From Defluviitaleaceae bacterium (GTDB taxonomy: Bacteria > Bacillota > Clostridia > Lachnospirales > WRAX01): DNA of 5,419 bases. The stretch spans positions 1 through 5,419 of the forward strand of contig WRBU01000091.1 of assembly GCA_009784355.1 (NCBI GenBank), read 5' to 3'. This document shows, piece by piece, positions 1-5,419 of this stretch (within the stretch, counting starts at the first letter, position 1; each line of letters begins with the position of its first letter). The translations under genes and the position numbers were made by a program. The notes beneath the pieces were generated by a model. The model was not told the DNA's origin. It did no database searches and saw nothing but the letters and a program-made list of their open reading frames with translations.

Positions 1-141
1 CCCAGAGGTGAAGCTGTTCACCTTTATTTGGGCTATAAAGAAAGCAACCATGCCGCCCGCAAATTTTACACTGGTCTTGGCTTTGCCGAAACTGGCGAAA
101 TTAAATATGGTGATGAACTTGTTACACGGTTGAAATTGTAG
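1..141 (+). CDS. GNAT-family N-acetyltransferase, C-terminal end only (partial)
   Basis: Frame 1 is open from the first base to a TAG at 139-141 and encodes 46 residues of a protein whose start lies outside the window. The peptide contains GYKESNHAARKFYTGLGF followed by AETGEI and a GDELVTRLKL end. The pattern N-x-x-A-x-x-F-Y-x-x-x-G-F-x-x-T-G-E is the C-terminal motif B of GNAT acetyltransferases, where the Asn and Tyr sit near the acetyl-CoA pyrophosphate and thiol. The TGE plus GDE(L/V) ending resembles spermidine/diamine acetyltransferase-like members, but the substrate cannot be called from this fragment. It is followed 32 bases later by a second GNAT gene on the same strand with no terminator between them, so the two are probably co-transcribed. 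The family call is firm; the substrate is unknown. Confidence 0.8.
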   Translation, partial: PRGEAVHLYLGYKESNHAARKFYTGLGFAETGEIKYGDELVTRLKL

Positions 142-173
142 GGAAAATTTATAATTGAGGAGGCACAAATAAA

Positions 174-647
174 ATGATAACAACTGAAAGGTTAATTTTA
201 AGACGCTTTGTAGCGCAAGATGAGAAGGAATATGCAGACATAATGACTAGCCCAAATGTTTATCGTTATTTAGGGGCAGGACAAGGTGTCCCAAGAGAGC
301 AAATCGGAAGAATGATTGATAGTTGGGAAATGACATGGGGTCATGGACTTGGCGTTTATGCTGTGGTGGAGCAAGCAAGCGGCAAACTGATAGGGCATTG
401 CGGCGTGCGTGGATTGCCTTGCGGCCGCAAAGAAATACTGTACGCTTTTGGCGAAAATGCTTGGGGCAAGGGTTATGCTACAGAAGCCGGCAAAGCCGTG
501 CTTGCGGCGCATGATACCCGCCCGCTGATAGCCGTGTCGTATCCAGAAAACCCTGCTTCTATCGGTGTTATAAAAAAGCTAGGCTTCCGCCATGCAGGTC
601 AGGAAAAAATGTTTGGCAAAATGCTAGAATCTTTTATTATTGAGTAG
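174..647 (+). CDS. GNAT-family N-acetyltransferase (RimJ/RimL-like, Acetyltransf_3 type)
   Basis: This 157-residue protein starts with ITTERLILRRF, the classic opening of the RimJ/RimL-type GNAT subfamily, which moves an acetyl group from acetyl-CoA to an amine, either a protein N-terminus or a small molecule. The acetyl-CoA binding motif A is visible as AWGKGYATEAG (residues 96-106, R/Q-x-x-G-x-G/A type). Motif B is ENPASIGVIKKLGFRHAG (125-142). A strong GAGGAGG at 157-163, 10 bases before the ATG, supports the start. The protein is somewhat shorter than the usual 170-180 residues. The missing part seems to lie between motif A and the next strand (AVLAAHDTRPLIAV), where relatives usually have a longer helix ending in an aromatic segment. 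It is cytoplasmic, with no signal peptide. The preceding gene is also a GNAT but of a different subtype, so this pair does not look like a recent duplication. Substrate unknown. Confidence 0.9.
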   Translation: MITTERLILRRFVAQDEKEYADIMTSPNVYRYLGAGQGVPREQIGRMIDSWEMTWGHGLGVYAVVEQASGKLIGHCGVRGLPCGRKEILYAFGENAWGKGYATEAGKAVLAAHDTRPLIAVSYPENPASIGVIKKLGFRHAGQEKMFGKMLESFIIE

Positions 648-675
648 GGGTGCACAATATATTCGTATAGTATAG

Positions 676-713
676 GCAAAACGGACATTCTCTGTTAGAG
701 ATGTCCGTTTTGC
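676..713. terminator. Bidirectional intrinsic terminator between convergent genes
   Basis: A perfect 13-bp inverted repeat pairs 676-688 (GCAAAACGGACAT) with 701-713 (ATGTCCGTTTTGC). Inside it, CTCT (690-693) pairs with AGAG (697-700) around a 3-base loop GTT, with one unpaired T at 689. The A-run in the left arm and T-run in the right arm give a U-rich 3' side on both strands, as expected for a shared terminator between convergent genes. It starts 28 bases after the stop of the + strand acetyltransferase. Its last base overlaps the stop codon of the - strand gene at 713-715. There is no long U-run beyond the stem, so efficiency on each strand is inferred. Confidence 0.8.
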
Positions 714-1453
714 TACAATGTGCTCAATACTGCAATATCTGCAACCTTATTAAATAAAATGAAGTTCATTGTTTTTTTGTGGGCTTCGTCTTTTATGTTT
801 GTGTAAATTTGCAACGCTTCCCTCAAAAGGCGGGCTTCTTGTGATAATGCAAATTTTAGCCCGCTATTGAAGTTTTGAATTCCTTCAATTTTAACTTCTT
901 CTGGGTTCCAAGTTGCACCAAGTGCTATTTTATAAAAATTTGAAGCATCTCTATTGACTATCCTTTTTTGCTCAACAAGCTCCAACAGATGTTCTTTTTG
1001 CGCACCTGCGTTACTTGCTAGGGCTTCGTAAAAAAGCAATGCATTGGCTTCACCTTGGGCAAATTGCTTTATTTTTTCGTATATCTCGTATTCAGGGGAT
1101 TGTTGCTGAGGCTGCGGCATTTGAAAGCCTTGCGGCATATTCGGCATAGGGGGTTGGTGTTGGTTTAGCATTGCAGCACCTTGATGGGGCTGCTGAGGCA
1201 TAGAGGGCATTTGGTGAGGGTGCGGCATTTGGTTCATGGGCATTTGTGGCATTGATGGCATTTGTGCGTATGGATTTTGTTGCGGCATTTGCGGATATTG
1301 CGGCATATGTCCCATTTGATGTCCAAAACTTCCACGCCTGCCCCATGCATTATGTTGGGGGCGTGCTTGTGGCGGATACCCAAATTGCGACGGATAAGGA
1401 GGATATTGCATACCTCTATTATAAAAGCCGTTTCTATTTCCAAAAATTGACAT
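713..1453 (-). CDS. Ferritin-like-domain protein with Met/Pro/Gln/His-rich N-terminal tail (possible spore-associated protein)
   Basis: The protein has 246 residues in two parts. Residues 1-120 are low complexity: Tyr/Pro/Phe-rich at first, then a Met-Pro-Gln stretch with eleven Met-Pro dipeptides between 50 and 113 and several histidines (34, 45, 49, 78, 80, 90, 99). Residues 121-246 are helical and resemble a ferritin-like/rubrerythrin-type four-helix bundle: helix 1 with QGEANALLFYEAL (E135), helix 3 with SQEARLLREALQIY (E206), and a last helix with MNFILFNKVADIAVL. The E-x-x-H ligand motifs that define active di-iron members are absent, and the domain has only two histidines (155 and 225), so it may be structural. 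There is no signal peptide. The ATG at 1453-1451 is preceded by AAAGGA (1471-1466) at a 12-base spacing, a little long. Proteins joining a Pro/Gln/Met-rich tail to a ferritin-like domain occur among coat-like proteins of spore-forming Firmicutes. A spore role here is inference. I cannot name a specific gene. Confidence 0.75.
   Translation of the reverse strand: MSIFGNRNGFYNRGMQYPPYPSQFGYPPQARPQHNAWGRRGSFGHQMGHMPQYPQMPQQNPYAQMPSMPQMPMNQMPHPHQMPSMPQQPHQGAAMLNQHQPPMPNMPQGFQMPQPQQQSPEYEIYEKIKQFAQGEANALLFYEALASNAGAQKEHLLELVEQKRIVNRDASNFYKIALGATWNPEEVKIEGIQNFNSGLKFALSQEARLLREALQIYTNIKDEAHKKTMNFILFNKVADIAVLSTL
1116..1291 (-). repeat. Degenerate coding repeat for Gln-Met-Pro units
   Basis: The + strand octamer GGCATTTG (CAAATGCC on the coding strand, Gln-Met-Pro) occurs at 1116, 1206, 1224, 1239, 1257 and 1284. 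All spacings are multiples of three (90, 18, 15, 18, 27). The array lies wholly inside the Met/Pro-rich tail of the 713-1453 gene and is explained by that protein repeat. The in-phase repeats make slippage-driven length change plausible. The low complexity also opens several false reading frames on both strands. Confidence 0.7.
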
Positions 1454-1460
1454 AGTAACC

Positions 1461-1500
1461 AGCCGTCCTTTAAATGTGTTTAGCTTATTTTATGACGGCT
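1461..1500. other. Inverted repeat upstream of the ferritin-like gene
   Basis: AGCCGTC (1461-1467) and GACGGCT (1494-1500) are perfect 7-base inverted copies separated by 26 bases. Pairing can extend to ACC/GGT past one bulged A. On the - strand transcript the downstream arm begins inside the AAAGGA ribosome binding site (1471-1466), so the structure could partly hide it in any transcript reading through from the transpeptidase gene. There is no T-run after it, so it is not a standard terminator. It could also be a protein-binding operator or chance. Confidence 0.35.
1486..1494 (-). promoter_or_regulatory. Possible sporulation-type -10 element for the ferritin-like gene
   Basis: The - strand reads CATAAAATA at 1494-1486, which fits the CATAnnnTA form of -10 elements used by the mother-cell sigma factors SigK and, loosely, SigE. 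It would place a transcript start near 1480, about 27 bases before the ATG, leaving the AAAGGA site in the leader. I could not find a matching -35 (AC or ATATT type) at the right distance, so this is a weak call that relies on the -10 alone. Confidence 0.25.
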
Positions 1501-1512
1501 AGGTGAAAAAGG

Positions 1513-2235
1513 CTACAAAATTACGACGGTTGTTCCGTCGGGAATATTGTCATAAATCCACTTGATGTTGGGTAAAGTCAAGCGCACACAGCCATTTGAC
1601 AGCTTTGTGCCTACTACATCTTCGCCCGCAAGAGGTTTTTTGTTTTTGTCCATGGGAATAGAATGGAAAAGATAATTTCCATTAAAACGTATCCAATATT
1701 TTGCCCCGCTTTGCAGCCTGTGAGAATAAAACCACTCACCACGGTCTGTAAATGTAAATATGCCTCGGGTTGTGGGGGAGGTGTTTTGACCCGTAGAGCA
1801 GTCAAAAGACTTTTGCAGTTGCCAATAGTTTGCAGAATTATTGAATACATGGGTTTTTTGGCGGCCGATGTCAACTAAAATTAAGTAATTTGTTTTGCTT
1901 GCGTAGTCTTTTGCGTTCACAAATTCTTCTAATATTGCTGGCGGCAACACACTTTTGTCTGTCGGGATGTCGGGCGGTATTTTAATATTTCTTGCATCTA
2001 TCCAGCCCTTTGTGCCATCCGTCATTGCAACTTTATAAACTTTTTCAGAAAAATCCTCTAATATTTCGACCATTTCGCCAGCTGTTAAACTCGCAACTGC
2101 TTTTCTTAACGATTTGTTGCTGAAAATTTGACAGCTTATAATCACCTCAGCATGTATTGGACTTTCGTTTATTGCTGGCAGTAATGGCGGTATTAATGCC
2201 AGTAGTCCTATTAGTGCAAAAATACGGAAATTCAA
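1513..2235 (-). CDS. Secreted SH3-domain L,D-transpeptidase (YkuD family)
   Basis: This 240-residue protein (from the TTG start) likely acts outside the membrane on peptidoglycan, making 3-3 crosslinks or otherwise processing peptide stems. Residues 5-22 are a hydrophobic signal or anchor after an Arg. Residues 29-85 match a bacterial SH3 domain ending in DGTKGWIDARNIKI. Residues 116-240 are a YkuD domain with the conserved FHSIPMDKN (His191) and SNGCVRL (Ser213, Cys216 nucleophile, Arg218), closing with WIYDNIPDGTTVVIL. The usual SHGC motif reads SNGC: the second His is Asn214. The frame also extends upstream to a GTG at 2256-2254 (247 residues), but that codon has no ribosome binding site and sits in the loop of the glnS terminator. 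The TTG at 2235-2233 has AAGGGA 9 bases upstream, so I prefer it. The family call is firm and the start is moderately supported. Expression must contend with the overlapping hairpin. Confidence 0.88.
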   Translation of the reverse strand: MNFRIFALIGLLALIPPLLPAINESPIHAEVIISCQIFSNKSLRKAVASLTAGEMVEILEDFSEKVYKVAMTDGTKGWIDARNIKIPPDIPTDKSVLPPAILEEFVNAKDYASKTNYLILVDIGRQKTHVFNNSANYWQLQKSFDCSTGQNTSPTTRGIFTFTDRGEWFYSHRLQSGAKYWIRFNGNYLFHSIPMDKNKKPLAGEDVVGTKLSNGCVRLTLPNIKWIYDNIPDGTTVVIL

Positions 2236-2281
2236 AAAATCACGTCCCTTCGACACTATTTTGCGTCGGGTCGTGATTTTT
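2235..2281 (-). terminator. Intrinsic terminator after glnS, overlapping the transpeptidase start
   Basis: Read on the - strand, AAAAATCACG (2281-2272) pairs perfectly with CGTGATTTTT (2244-2235). The stem continues after a T-T mismatch with a CCC/GGG block (2270-2268 with 2248-2246) and can add GAC/GTC (2267-2265 with 2254-2252). The 3' arm ends in a run of six T (2239-2234). It begins 9 bases after the glnS stop codon, which is textbook placement. The same bases hold the likely ribosome binding site of the next gene and touch its TTG start codon. Confidence 0.8.
2245..2250 (-). promoter_or_regulatory. Ribosome binding site deciding the transpeptidase start
   Basis: The - strand reads AAGGGA at 2250-2245, 9 bases before TTG at 2235-2233. 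It matches the AAGG part of the consensus only, so it is of moderate strength. The alternative GTG at 2256-2254 has nothing similar upstream. Most of this site (2248-2246) is paired in the terminator stem, so translation may depend on the hairpin being open. Confidence 0.5.
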
Positions 2282-2290
2282 ATTCTTTTG

Positions 2291-3934
2291 CTAATTTGGC
2301 TTGTATGAAGATTTTATTTCGACAATACGGTTAAATGCCATTTTGTTCGGGGCTGATGATTTGACATCTAGGCAAAAAAACGCATTTCTCATAAATTGGA
2401 AGCGGTCATTTTCGGTTGCATCTTTTATAGATGGCTCTGCAACGGCATTTTCTGCCACCATCAACGAATTTTCGTTAAATCTGTACCCTATTTCTTCATT
2501 TTCGTCATCAATCACCAAATAATCGTAAAGATTTGCTTTAATATTGACGGCGTTTTGAACACAAACCCAATGAATCGTACCTTTTACTTTGCGTCCTGTA
2601 AATCCCGAGCCGCTTTTTGTTTCTGGGTCATATGTAGCGTGAATTTCTACCACATTGCCATTTTCGTTCTTTACAACATTAGTGCATGTTATAAAATAAG
2701 CACCAGCAAGCCTCACTTCATTGTTTGGGTAAAGGCGGTGATATTTTGGCGGCGGCACTTCTTCAAAGTCATCCCTTTCGATATAAACTTCACGTCCAAA
2801 AGGAATTTGCCTTGTACCAAGTTCTGGATTTTTAGGGTTATTCGGCATTTCAAGCCATTCTATTTGACCTTCGGGATAGTTGGTTATAACTAACTTAATA
2901 GGGTCTAATACAGCCATGACAACCTTTGCATTAGGTGCTAAATCCTCACGCACAAAATGCTCTAGCATAGCAATGTCCACTTTTGAATGAGCCTTCGCCA
3001 CACCAATTTCTTCGCAAAAATTACGAATTGCAGCAGGGCTGTATCCTCTACGCTTCATACCCCAAAATGTAAGAAGGCGTGGGTCATCCCAATCCTCAAT
3101 AACACCATCTGCAATTAATTTGCGGATATTGCGCTTGCCTAAAATGGTATTGGTTAAATGTAGCTCCGCAAACTCAATTTGGCGTGGTTTTGGGGCAAAT
3201 CCGCCTATATTTTCGATATACCAATCATAAAGCGGACGGTTGTTTTCAAATTCCAACCCGCAAAGGCTGTGAGTAATGCCTTCAATAGCATCACCAAGAG
3301 GATGAGCAAAGTCGTAAATGGGATAGATGCACCACGCATCACCTGTGCGATAATGCGAAGCGTGGATGATGCGATATATAACAGGGTCACGCATATTCAT
3401 ATTAGAGCTTGTCATGTCTATTTTTGCCCTCAATGTCTTTGCGCCGTTAGGAAATTCGCCCGCCTTCATTTTTTCAAAAAGGTCTAGGTTTTCTTCAACG
3501 CTACGCTCTCTGTATGGGCTGTTTTTGCCTGCTTGTGTTAATGTCCCTCGGTATTCACGCATTTGCTCTGCATTTAAATCACAGACATATGCCAGCCCTT
3601 TTTTTACAAGAACCAAAGCGTATTCGTAAAACTGCTGAAAATAATCCGATGCAAAATATACCCTATCTTTAAAATCGTAATCGAGCCAGCGTACGGATTC
3701 TTTTATAACATCAACATAATAGTCCATATCTTCTTTTGTGGGGTCTGTGTCGTCAAAGCGCAGGTTATAAAGCCCGCCGTATTGCTCTGCCAAACCATAA
3801 TTTATGGTGATGGCTTTGGCGTGACCAATGTGAAGATATCCGCCGGGTTCGGGAGGATAGCGTGTGTGCAAAAGATGGATATTAGTCCCCAAATCCTCTT
3901 GTATAGCACGCTGTATAAAATTGCCTTGAATCAT
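2291..3934 (-). CDS. glnS: Glutaminyl-tRNA synthetase
   Basis: GlnRS (547 residues; the E. coli enzyme has 554) joins glutamine to tRNA-Gln using ATP in the cytoplasm. The class I HIGH signature is in PPEPGGYLHIGHAKAI (27-42). GlnRS-specific blocks follow: DDTDPTKED (61-69), DPVIYRI (183-189), WCIYPIYDFAHP (201-212), EGITHSLCGLEFENNRPLYDW (218-238, split here only by numbering) and WDDPRLLT (282-289). Tyr207 and Cys225 line up with E. coli Tyr211 and Cys229 of the glutamine pocket. The Cys is expected of true GlnRS and argues against a GluRS. The second ATP motif, VMSKR in E. coli, reads ILGKR (264-268): the catalytic Lys is kept but Met-Ser is Leu-Gly. Residues from about 335 form the two-barrel anticodon-binding part. 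A strong AAGGAGG (3948-3942), 7 bases before the ATG, fixes the start. It lies 44 bases after clpX with no terminator, suggesting one operon, and ends at its own terminator. Confidence 0.97.
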   Translation of the reverse strand: MIQGNFIQRAIQEDLGTNIHLLHTRYPPEPGGYLHIGHAKAITINYGLAEQYGGLYNLRFDDTDPTKEDMDYYVDVIKESVRWLDYDFKDRVYFASDYFQQFYEYALVLVKKGLAYVCDLNAEQMREYRGTLTQAGKNSPYRERSVEENLDLFEKMKAGEFPNGAKTLRAKIDMTSSNMNMRDPVIYRIIHASHYRTGDAWCIYPIYDFAHPLGDAIEGITHSLCGLEFENNRPLYDWYIENIGGFAPKPRQIEFAELHLTNTILGKRNIRKLIADGVIEDWDDPRLLTFWGMKRRGYSPAAIRNFCEEIGVAKAHSKVDIAMLEHFVREDLAPNAKVVMAVLDPIKLVITNYPEGQIEWLEMPNNPKNPELGTRQIPFGREVYIERDDFEEVPPPKYHRLYPNNEVRLAGAYFITCTNVVKNENGNVVEIHATYDPETKSGSGFTGRKVKGTIHWVCVQNAVNIKANLYDYLVIDDENEEIGYRFNENSLMVAENAVAEPSIKDATENDRFQFMRNAFFCLDVKSSAPNKMAFNRIVEIKSSYKPN

Positions 3935-3978
3935 TTGAGTGCCTCCTTATTAAGACGGGTGGCTAATATGCGCCCCTA

Positions 3979-5367
3979 CTATGCTCCCAATTTTGGCGTA
4001 GCTTCATTCGTGTCCAGTATTTTATGGACTACTGTTGGTTGGGATGTTTTTTCCACTGCCTCTTTTGTGATGATAACTTTTTGCGCATTTTCGTCAGAAG
4101 GAATGTCGTACATTACATCAACCATAAACCCTTCTACAATAGAGCGAAGACCTCTTGCGCCAATATTACGCTCTATTGCGAGCTTTGCTATTGCCACAAC
4201 AGCTTCCTCGTCAAATTCAAGCTCTACTCCATCCATAGCAAAAAGCTCTTTATACTGCTTAATTAAAGCATTTTTTGGCTTGGTCATTATGGATACCAAA
4301 GCATCTTCATCCAACGCATTAAGCGATACAATTATAGGCAAGCGTCCAATAACCTCAGGAATAACACCAAAACGCTGCAAATCTTTTGTTGTAACCTGCT
4401 TTAACACTTCGTCACTTTGCTTTTTTCCCTCACGAAGCTGTGAGCCAAAGCCTATCATTTTTTTGTTTAGGCGAGCTTCGATAATCTTGTCCATGCCATC
4501 AAAAGCACCGCCGCAAATGAACAATATATTGGTGGTATCTATTTGAATAAAGTCTTGGTTGGGGTGCTTGCGCCCGCCTTGCGGCGGCACATTGGCAACA
4601 GTGCCTTCAAGTATTTTTAAAAGTGCCTGCTGAACACCCTCGCCGCTTACATCACGGGTGATAGAGCGGTTTTCAGAGCGGCGTGAAATTTTATCAATTT
4701 CATCAATATAGATAATACCGCGCTCTGCTTTTTCAATATCACCGTCAGCGGCTTGAATAAGGCGTAAAAGTATATTCTCTACATCTTCGCCAACATACCC
4801 TGCCTCTGTAAGGCTTGTGGCATCGGCAACGGCAAAGGGCACGTCAAGTAGCTTTGCGAGAGTTTGCGCCAAAAATGTTTTGCCTGTTCCTGTTGGGCCA
4901 AGCAATAACACATTGCTTTTTTGAAGCTCAACATCCGGTGAAATTTCATAACCACCAAAATTTGCGTCTTCGTAATCGCTTATATATTCGCCGGCATACT
5001 CGTGGGCAGCAGGGTGAACGTCTGATGGGAATATCTCTTGCCCAAAGCTGCGCTCTTTCATAATGCGCTTATTAAGCTCCGACACACGCTTATAGTGGTT
5101 ATAAACCGCCACTGCCAAAGATTTTTTTGCAGCATCTTGCCCTATTACATACTGGTCTAGATGCGCAACAATTTCTTTTGGCTTATATATTTTAAAATCG
5201 GACAATGAAGTGCTTGTTTCACGTATTTCCATGTCTTCTAAAATATTAATGCATTGGTCGATACATTCGTTACAAATAAAAACACCATTTGGACCAGCAA
5301 CAAAACGCCTAAATACTTCTCTTGTTTTGCCGCAAAAGCTGCAAAGTACATCCATGCTTTCTTTCAT
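3979..5367 (-). CDS. clpX: ClpX, ATP-dependent unfoldase subunit of ClpXP protease
   Basis: ClpX (462 residues) is the hexameric AAA+ ring that recognises, unfolds and feeds proteins to the ClpP peptidase in the cytoplasm. The N-terminal zinc-binding domain has C9-x2-C12 and C32-x2-C35. The AAA+ core shows Walker A GPTGTGKT (157-164), pore-1 loop GYVGED (190-195), Walker B IIYIDEID (218-225), the RKH loop GGRKHPNQ (264-271), the ClpP-docking loop IGF (305-307) and sensor-2 GARGLRS (403-409). All key residues are present. Residues 95-145, between VYNHYKR and VELQKSN, form a segment about 40 longer than in E. coli or B. subtilis ClpX. It is acidic and Tyr/Gly-rich in its second half, and accounts for the extra length over the usual 420-425. 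The start ATG has GAGGTG (5379-5374) 6 bases upstream. Directly upstream is the end of clpP, 16 bases away, and glnS follows, so a clpP-clpX-glnS transcript is likely. Confidence 0.98.
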   Translation of the reverse strand: MKESMDVLCSFCGKTREVFRRFVAGPNGVFICNECIDQCINILEDMEIRETSTSLSDFKIYKPKEIVAHLDQYVIGQDAAKKSLAVAVYNHYKRVSELNKRIMKERSFGQEIFPSDVHPAAHEYAGEYISDYEDANFGGYEISPDVELQKSNVLLLGPTGTGKTFLAQTLAKLLDVPFAVADATSLTEAGYVGEDVENILLRLIQAADGDIEKAERGIIYIDEIDKISRRSENRSITRDVSGEGVQQALLKILEGTVANVPPQGGRKHPNQDFIQIDTTNILFICGGAFDGMDKIIEARLNKKMIGFGSQLREGKKQSDEVLKQVTTKDLQRFGVIPEVIGRLPIIVSLNALDEDALVSIMTKPKNALIKQYKELFAMDGVELEFDEEAVVAIAKLAIERNIGARGLRSIVEGFMVDVMYDIPSDENAQKVIITKEAVEKTSQPTVVHKILDTNEATPKLGA

Positions 5368-5383
5368 TCAAAGCACCTCATTT

Positions 5384-5419
5384 CTAGTTCAACTTTGTTA
5401 TAATTTCATCTATCAGACC
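5384..5419 (-). CDS. clpP: ClpP protease subunit, last codons only (partial)
   Basis: The - strand frame from the window edge reads GLIDEIITKLN and stops at TAG (5386-5384). EYGLIDxV/I followed by a short polar tail is the C-terminal end of ClpP, the serine peptidase chamber of ClpXP. Its position, 16 bases upstream of clpX in the same direction, is the standard clpP-clpX order. Only 11 residues are visible, so the call rests on this short match plus context. Confidence 0.75.
   Translation of the reverse strand, partial: GLIDEIITKLN

Noticed and set aside
150..155. TATAAT before the second acetyltransferase as a -10 promoter element
   Set aside because: A transcript from it would start at about 161-163, within the GAGGAGG ribosome binding site. 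The nearest TTGAAA (130-135) is only 14 bases away, so it is not a good promoter.
270..512. Open frame on the - strand inside the complete acetyltransferase gene
   Set aside because: It is antisense to a clear GNAT gene, with no domain and no start signal.
1..647. The two acetyltransferase genes as a recent tandem duplication or one broken gene
   Set aside because: Their C-terminal motifs differ (spermidine/diamine type versus RimJ/RimL type). The second has its own strong ribosome binding site and a complete N-terminus.
1092..1455. Several overlapping open frames on both strands in the Met/Pro-rich region
   Set aside because: The low-complexity repeat lacks stop codons in other frames. Their Ala/Asn-rich or mixed products have no domain, and the 246-residue frame has both a start signal and a structured C-terminal domain.
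2254..2256. GTG as the start of the L,D-transpeptidase
   Set aside because: It gives the longest frame, but it has no ribosome binding site and sits within the terminator hairpin. TTG at 2235-2233 has AAGGGA at 9 bases. GTG is not fully excluded.
2396..2893. A 165-codon open frame on the + strand
   Set aside because: It is antisense to the anticodon-binding part of glnS. Its Phe/Ile/Cys-rich composition is what reversed coding sequence gives, and no motif is visible.
3782..4546. A 254-codon open frame on the + strand, serine- and isoleucine-rich
   Set aside because: It lies antisense across the start of glnS and the end of clpX, both unambiguous genes. It has no ribosome binding site of note and no recognisable domain. 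It is a shadow frame.

Overview
The window looks like ordinary chromosomal DNA from a low-GC, Gram-positive (Firmicutes/Clostridia-type) bacterium. The evidence is AT-rich codon use, strong AGGAGG-type ribosome binding sites, a clpP-clpX pair, a secreted L,D-transpeptidase with a bacterial SH3 domain, and a Met/Pro/Gln-rich protein with a ferritin-like tail of the kind seen in spore formers. The spore-former assignment is inference. Nothing visible points to a phage, plasmid, insertion sequence, CRISPR array or RNA gene.

Layout. Positions 1-647 (+ strand) hold the end of one GNAT acetyltransferase and a complete second one, 32 bases apart and probably co-transcribed. They converge at 676-713 on a strong, probably bidirectional, terminator hairpin with everything else, which lies on the - strand. 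Read in the direction of transcription from the right edge, the - strand carries the last codons of clpP (5419-5384), clpX (5367-3979), glnS (3934-2291), a terminator hairpin (2281-2235), an SH3-YkuD L,D-transpeptidase (2235-1513), and a Met/Pro-rich ferritin-like protein (1453-713). The bases between genes are few and are accounted for. No gene-free stretch reaches 300 bases.

How the genes fit together. clpP and clpX encode the peptidase and unfoldase of the ClpXP protease. glnS follows clpX after 44 bases with no terminator in between, so it probably shares the transcript. A glutaminyl-tRNA synthetase means this organism can charge tRNA-Gln directly, where many Firmicutes use the GatCAB amidation route. 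The glnS terminator physically contains the likely ribosome binding site of the L,D-transpeptidase gene, and its T-run ends at the likely TTG start codon. This is the most unusual arrangement in the window.

I found no convincing new multi-gene system. The points worth a second look are the start of the transpeptidase gene nested in a terminator, a His-to-Asn change in the transpeptidase SHGC motif, an altered KMSKS-type loop in GlnRS, a roughly 40-residue insertion in ClpX just before Walker A, and a ferritin-like domain that seems to have lost its metal ligands behind a Met/His-rich tail.
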